Source: Rapana venosa (Eukaryota; Mollusca; Gastropoda; Neogastropoda; Muricidae). From it: a stretch of 64,000 nucleotides of DNA. The DNA is taken from assembly GCA_028751875.1 (NCBI GenBank), contig CM054134.1, forward strand, positions 68,594,589-68,658,588, given 5' to 3'. Each line of letters opens with the position of its first letter. Within the stretch, counting starts at the first letter, position 1. The notes beneath the pieces were generated by a model. That model was not told the DNA's origin. It made no database searches and was given only the letters and a program-made list of their open reading frames with translations. Of this stretch, positions 59,690-64,000 are shown one piece after another. Both the position numbers and the translations under genes were made by a program.

Positions 59690-59869
59690 AGAATGGGTTT
59701 TTAATGTGTGCGCAAGATGTTCTGCATGTGTTTGCACATGGGGCCTCGGTTTATAGTCTCCTTCATTGGACTTTTGGGGGAGTGCGGTCAGGGTAAATTT
59801 CACGATGGCTTGGTCCTGGGCCATCAGATCACAAGCGCAACGCTCTAACCACAAGGCTATCTGGCCCCC
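59690..59869 (-). mobile_element. SINE, family A, 3'-truncated
   Basis: Keeps the head and central block but lacks the tail. It lies in the presumed 3' UTR or flank. Confidence 0.75.
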
Positions 59870-61438
59870 GACAGGTGATTATGAACCCAGGGAAAGGATC
59901 CATTCAGTCGGGCAATAGTTGTGGACAGACCAGAGACATTTTCAAAGAAACGGACCATGGTTTGCTTTGATCTGAAATGTGTCACATAGGTTGGGTATAG
60001 CAGGGGTACTTGCCACTCCACTTTCTGCCTAGTAAACAGCCTGATTAGTGTCTGTTGGCAGATGTAATTACACAGGACTGCCATGCAAGCATGCATCAAG
60101 GTACATACATGCTCTTCATTCTTCCTGCCTTGGCACTCTTGTGTTAAGTGGTTACGACGGATATTTCTTTCCTGTGGAATTTTCAAAGAAGGGGTGAGCA
60201 AATAAAATCGCCAGCCTTTTTTTTTTTTTAAACTTTGGGTGCTAGGTGTTTGAAAAGTCTGACTTGTTAATATGTATTTATTGTAAGATTTGTGTTGTCG
60301 TTTTATTTATGGTGTAATAGTTGACTGGATGGAAATATGGGTTGTGAGTTTTTGTTCTATGTGAGGGAGTTTGTTGTTGCTGGTGTCGTTTGTTTTTCCT
60401 TTGAAACACCTGGTTATGGTTGGTCACTACGTTGTAGATTTTTTATTAAAGTTTAAATGACATTTAGAAGAAGAAAAGAGTTAGACCCACCTAGCCTGCA
60501 TCCAACAGTGTGGGATCTCTTCCAGTTACACAGAAACTTCTTTCCAAAAAGGAATACACCATGATGATGTGAATGAGAAAAATGGAAAGTTAAGAGAAAG
60601 AAAAACATATTCTCTTACAGCTTAAAAGGCTACTGTGGAATTCTCCAACTTCTGCAGCCTTCATTTAACTAACTGTATCCCGACTTCTTACCAATGTTTT
60701 TTTTTTCTCCACAAAAAAATCTTTTAAATCTAAGCTCAGCCAAAAATTGGCCCAAAATTCTATACATCAAAAATTAAATCACAACAAATGTTGTTTTAGC
60801 TACTTGTTAGGAGAGACAGCCAGTCAGTGTTGGACATGCTTTCCTAGGAAGCAAGAACTTTTAGGGCCTGACTTTCCTCACTGGAGGTAAAGTTTGCCTC
60901 TCCTGTGTGTAAAGTGTACGTGTAGATATGATAGTCTAAAGTTGTGCCAGACAAATGATGCTATGGAGAAAAAAATAAACCTGTTTTGAAGGGTAGGGGA
61001 TAGTGATTGGGGGTGGGGGGGGGGGGATCAGGTTTCACTTTTGAAATCTTTGCAAGAAAGTGGCTGTTGGTTGTTCAGTATTGCATGTTATTTTCTGCTG
61101 ATTTATGTTTCCATATGCTTACTCTATTAATGCAATAATTTTTGTTCACAATCCGTGTATGTTTGTTTAGATGATATTTACCTTACATGCTCAGTTTTTT
61201 ACGTTTGACTCTCAATCAACAAGCCTCATTGGAATGGTCTCTCTAAGAAAATAGCAAGAGCTCACTGAACTCAAAAGATGGTTTGCATTGGTACTACATA
61301 TGTGACTACAGGTGATGATGATGATTATGATGTTAGTGCTGTTTTCTGTCAGAATTGTCTTGTTGCAGCTGGATAGGTTGCATTTATATATATACAAGTT
61401 GTTGAATGTGTGAGAGAATGCAGTGTATGGTATGGTTC

Positions 61439-61444
61439 AATAAA
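61439..61444 (+). terminator. Candidate distal poly(A) signal
   Basis: A canonical AATAAA followed within about 25-50 bases by GT-rich sequence (61467-61500). It is the last good plus-strand signal before the sequence changes character. Proximal alternatives are at 54212, 56677, 58247 and 60974. Confidence 0.3.
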
Positions 61445-64000
61445 TATGCCATTATCCAATCTTTCATTTGTGTGTGAATTTTATGTGATGCGATGTATTG
61501 CATGCAGCGATGGGTGGAACATATCCAGACAAATGCAGGAGTGTGTCTGTGCACATCCAAACAAGGGGAGTAGGGGTAGAGACTAGAAACCAGAAAACAT
61601 GGCAAATAATTACAAGGGAAAGGGGCATTACTTAATTATAAAACCAACAGATCCCGAATATCAAGAAACTAAAAGTGTAAAAACATGAGCAGAGAAACAT
61701 TCCATATCCTGAATGCACTGTTAAACAAGCAAAAGGTGACTTTTTTTCCTTTATACAATTTTTTCTCTGAACAAAGAAAAGTAAAGTGCATAGAATTTTG
61801 CTTCATACAGTCGTTATGTTGAAGAAGAGGAACAAGAGAACATTAAAGAGAAACTCATCTATTAAGAATTAACAAACAAAGAAAAGAGTGCAAAGAATTT
61901 TCTTTCAAACAGTGCTGAGGCTGGAAGATGGAGAAGAAGAACAAGAAAACAATTAGGAGAATGTCATTTATTAAGAATTCTTTTCAAATGTACACAGGCA
62001 ATTCACAGGCATTTCAATCACACAGGCAGCCACACACAACATTAGTTTCATCATATTTCAATATGCATGCAGCTGGGGTGGGGGGAAGCAGCACTATTGA
62101 TGCAACTGCTTGAAATGGAACAGAACAGTTATTTAATGACACAGACATTTATATAAAAAAGCCCAACAATTTTTACAATAAAATATATACTGGAAGCTCA
62201 TTTTATAGACCATTTGCAAAACACACACACACACATCAAATACAAAACTGGCAAAAACTCAGAATCGCTCACAGGAAGCTCATATTATATACCATTTACA
62301 ACAAATGAGTTGCATTGCACTGAGGGTCAATTTTTGTTGTTAATAATCATGGTATTATTCTGCAATAAAAAGGCTATTCAACACAGAAAACAGATTGAGA
62401 CTCAGACAATTCTATAAAAAGTTATTACAAGTTGTTGTTAATAATCGTGGTATTATTCTGCAATAAAAAGGCTATTCAACACAGAAAACAGATTGCAACT
62501 CAGACAATTCTATAAAAAGTTATTACAAGTTGAAATGATAGACTGCAGGAAGTGACAACATGAGATATTGACAAGATTTGCTTTGTGATAAGTGGTCAGA
62601 GTGAGGTCTTCGGTGTTTATAAATGCATTTTTAAAGCAAAAGGAAGTAAAATTACACCTTGATACTTCAGTACAAGGTAGAAGAATAGCTACAGTTTAAT
62701 AATCTATCAAAATCTCAAAATCAACAACCTGACCCCCACCCTGCCTAAAATGGTTCCTAGCGGAAAAGTGGGTCAGGTACGAAGCGACTTATTTCGTGGT
62801 GGAGTGTCACAAATGTATGCATGCAAACACATACACACACATACATGCACACGTACATGCGCACGCACACACACACATGCACACTCACATACACCTACCT
62901 CTCTGTACACAATACATATCAAATATAAAACTTATGGGGGGAGCAAAGAATGACTGACAAATCATGAATGGCAGTTTTCATTCAGTTTCATGTAAAAAAA
63001 TATAAGCAACTTTCTTCATTATGCTTTAATATGATAGTTGTAGTAGGACATAGCTGAGATTTGGTATGTTGGACTGAGCCGTTTGAAGAATTTTTTTTCA
63101 TCAAAATGATTAAACAACTAAAAATTTGATCACATCTATACACAAATGCTTTCAACAAAATGATTCCCAATTCCAACACAGAAAGTTTCATTCAAGGGAA
63201 ACCATCTCTTGCAACCTTTATCACATTAATTCTCACCCAGCCATAAGTTTTTATACACAGCTATTTTTCCTGTTCCCAGCATCCCTAACTCACAGAACTG
63301 AAGAGAAAAAGTATAGGTGACCCTGAAATGTCCTTAAGTAATGGTCAGTGTAGTGTCCACCATGCAGGTGATCCTCCTACAACCTGGCTGTACAGGTGTG
63401 GTCAGTGGTGTCCACAATCAGTATACAGGTGATCCTACAATATCCCTCCATACTACAGGTGGTACTCAGAAGACTTTTTTAGTGTCCAGTCTGATCTACA
63501 AAGCATGTGGCCATGTCATAGTCATGACTGTCATATTCCTGATCTGATGCCAAACAGTTGCTGAAGGCATCACTTTAAATCTCCATGAGGTACCCGCTTA
63601 AGGGATCTTCACTGCAGTAAAATACACTGGTACTTTCACTTATGTTGTGTATAGCTCCACTGACCATGAAGACCACATCAGGGACGTCACCATTTTGGGG
63701 CTGTCACCTTACTAATTCACTATTCCTACAGCACTTTGAATGAGACCGTAAAGGCCTTTGTGCAAACAGATCCAGAACATATTGCACACAGGTTAAAACC
63801 CCACCCTACCTGCCTTTTGCAGAAAAGGGAGCCAGCTTTCGCCAGTGGTATAACGACATAAACATAACCAGCATGCACTTGGAAAATGCACTGCCAGGTT
63901 CATCATGGACACCACACCCTAACTGAAAAATTCAGCGCAATGTCCCAATGACTTTTTAAAAATTTTATAAAAGTCCCAATGACTCTTTAAGGAGTTAAAA
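61445..64000. other. Intergenic or 3' flank, no gene recognised
   Basis: A-rich sequence with a 98-bp tandem duplication (62336-62531), a CA-rich tract (62820-62890) and a SINE-like fragment at the end (63735-64000). TTTATT motifs (for example 61967) would be poly(A) signals on the minus strand, so the 3' UTR of a convergent neighbour is possible, but no coding sequence supports that. Confidence 0.4.
62336..62531 (+). repeat. 98-bp tandem duplication
   Basis: Units 62336-62433 and 62434-62531 differ at only a few positions (for example aatcat/aatcgt and tgagact/tgcaact), so the duplication is recent. A smaller duplication ('ggaagctcat') lies just upstream at about 62191 and 62274. Confidence 0.9.

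Larger units (their letters stand above)
52616..61444 (+). other. Probable long Smurf 3' UTR and/or 3' flank
   Basis: This stretch is strikingly poorer in microsatellites and SINEs than the introns until about 59.4 kb, and I recognise no gene in it. AATAAA hexamers lie at 54212, 56677, 58247, 60974 and 61439; the last is followed by a GT-rich stretch, so an 8.8-kb UTR is possible. TGTACATA Pumilio-like octamers occur at 54338 and 59208. Late repeats are SINE fragments at 59495-59625 and 59690-59869. Transcript data would be needed to place the true end. Confidence 0.45.

Noticed and set aside
63341..63547. Small plus-strand frame near the window end
   Set aside because: It covers a degenerate local repeat of ACAGGTG/GTGTCCAC motifs; no homology recognised.

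Overview
The window is metazoan genomic DNA. It has large introns bounded by GT and AG, many tRNA-derived SINEs, non-LTR retrotransposon fragments, and very abundant (CA)n, (CT)n and poly-G/poly-C tracts. The encoded protein is a clear Smurf-family HECT ubiquitin ligase. SINEs with a shared central block, together with this repeat composition, suggest a mollusc, most likely a gastropod. The lineage is an inference from repeat style and has not been tested against a database.

One gene accounts for essentially all supportable protein-coding sequence: a plus-strand Smurf orthologue running from about 7.5 kb to 52.6 kb. Seventeen coding exons can be placed by protein similarity, GT-AG boundaries and matching codon phase. 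They encode the C2 domain (exons 1-4 of the window), WW1 (exon 5), a Ser-rich linker (exon 6), WW2 (exons 6-7), WW3 (exon 8), a basic linker helix (exon 9) and the HECT domain (exons 10-17), ending with a TGA at 52613-52615. The first coding exon (about 17 residues) is not visible and probably lies upstream of base 1. Exon 8 carries one base too many, which breaks the frame at the start of WW3; this is either a consensus error or a real lesion.

Layout: 1-7.5 kb is upstream intron (SINEs, microsatellites, a G tract of about 90 nt). 7.5-24.8 kb holds the C2 exons in large repeat-filled introns, including a hAT-like nonautonomous element and a decayed LINE 3' end. 24.8-32.2 kb holds the first two WW exons and a long CT/poly-C region. 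32.2-43.4 kb is the largest intron, with a 36-bp minisatellite of about 2.4 kb and a G62 tract. 43.4-52.6 kb holds WW3 and the compact HECT exon cluster; the last intron contains a 5'-truncated LINE. 52.6 to about 61.4 kb is repeat-poor and is best read as a long 3' UTR or flank with several AATAAA signals. 61.5-64 kb has no recognised gene, a 98-bp tandem duplication and a SINE fragment.

I found no bacterial genes, CRISPR array, rRNA or functional tRNA. I also found no convincing undescribed multi-gene system. The most notable features are the WW3 frameshift, the splice-acceptor-like minisatellite, the extreme homopolymer tracts (two inside copies of one SINE family), and SINE families that appear to share modules.
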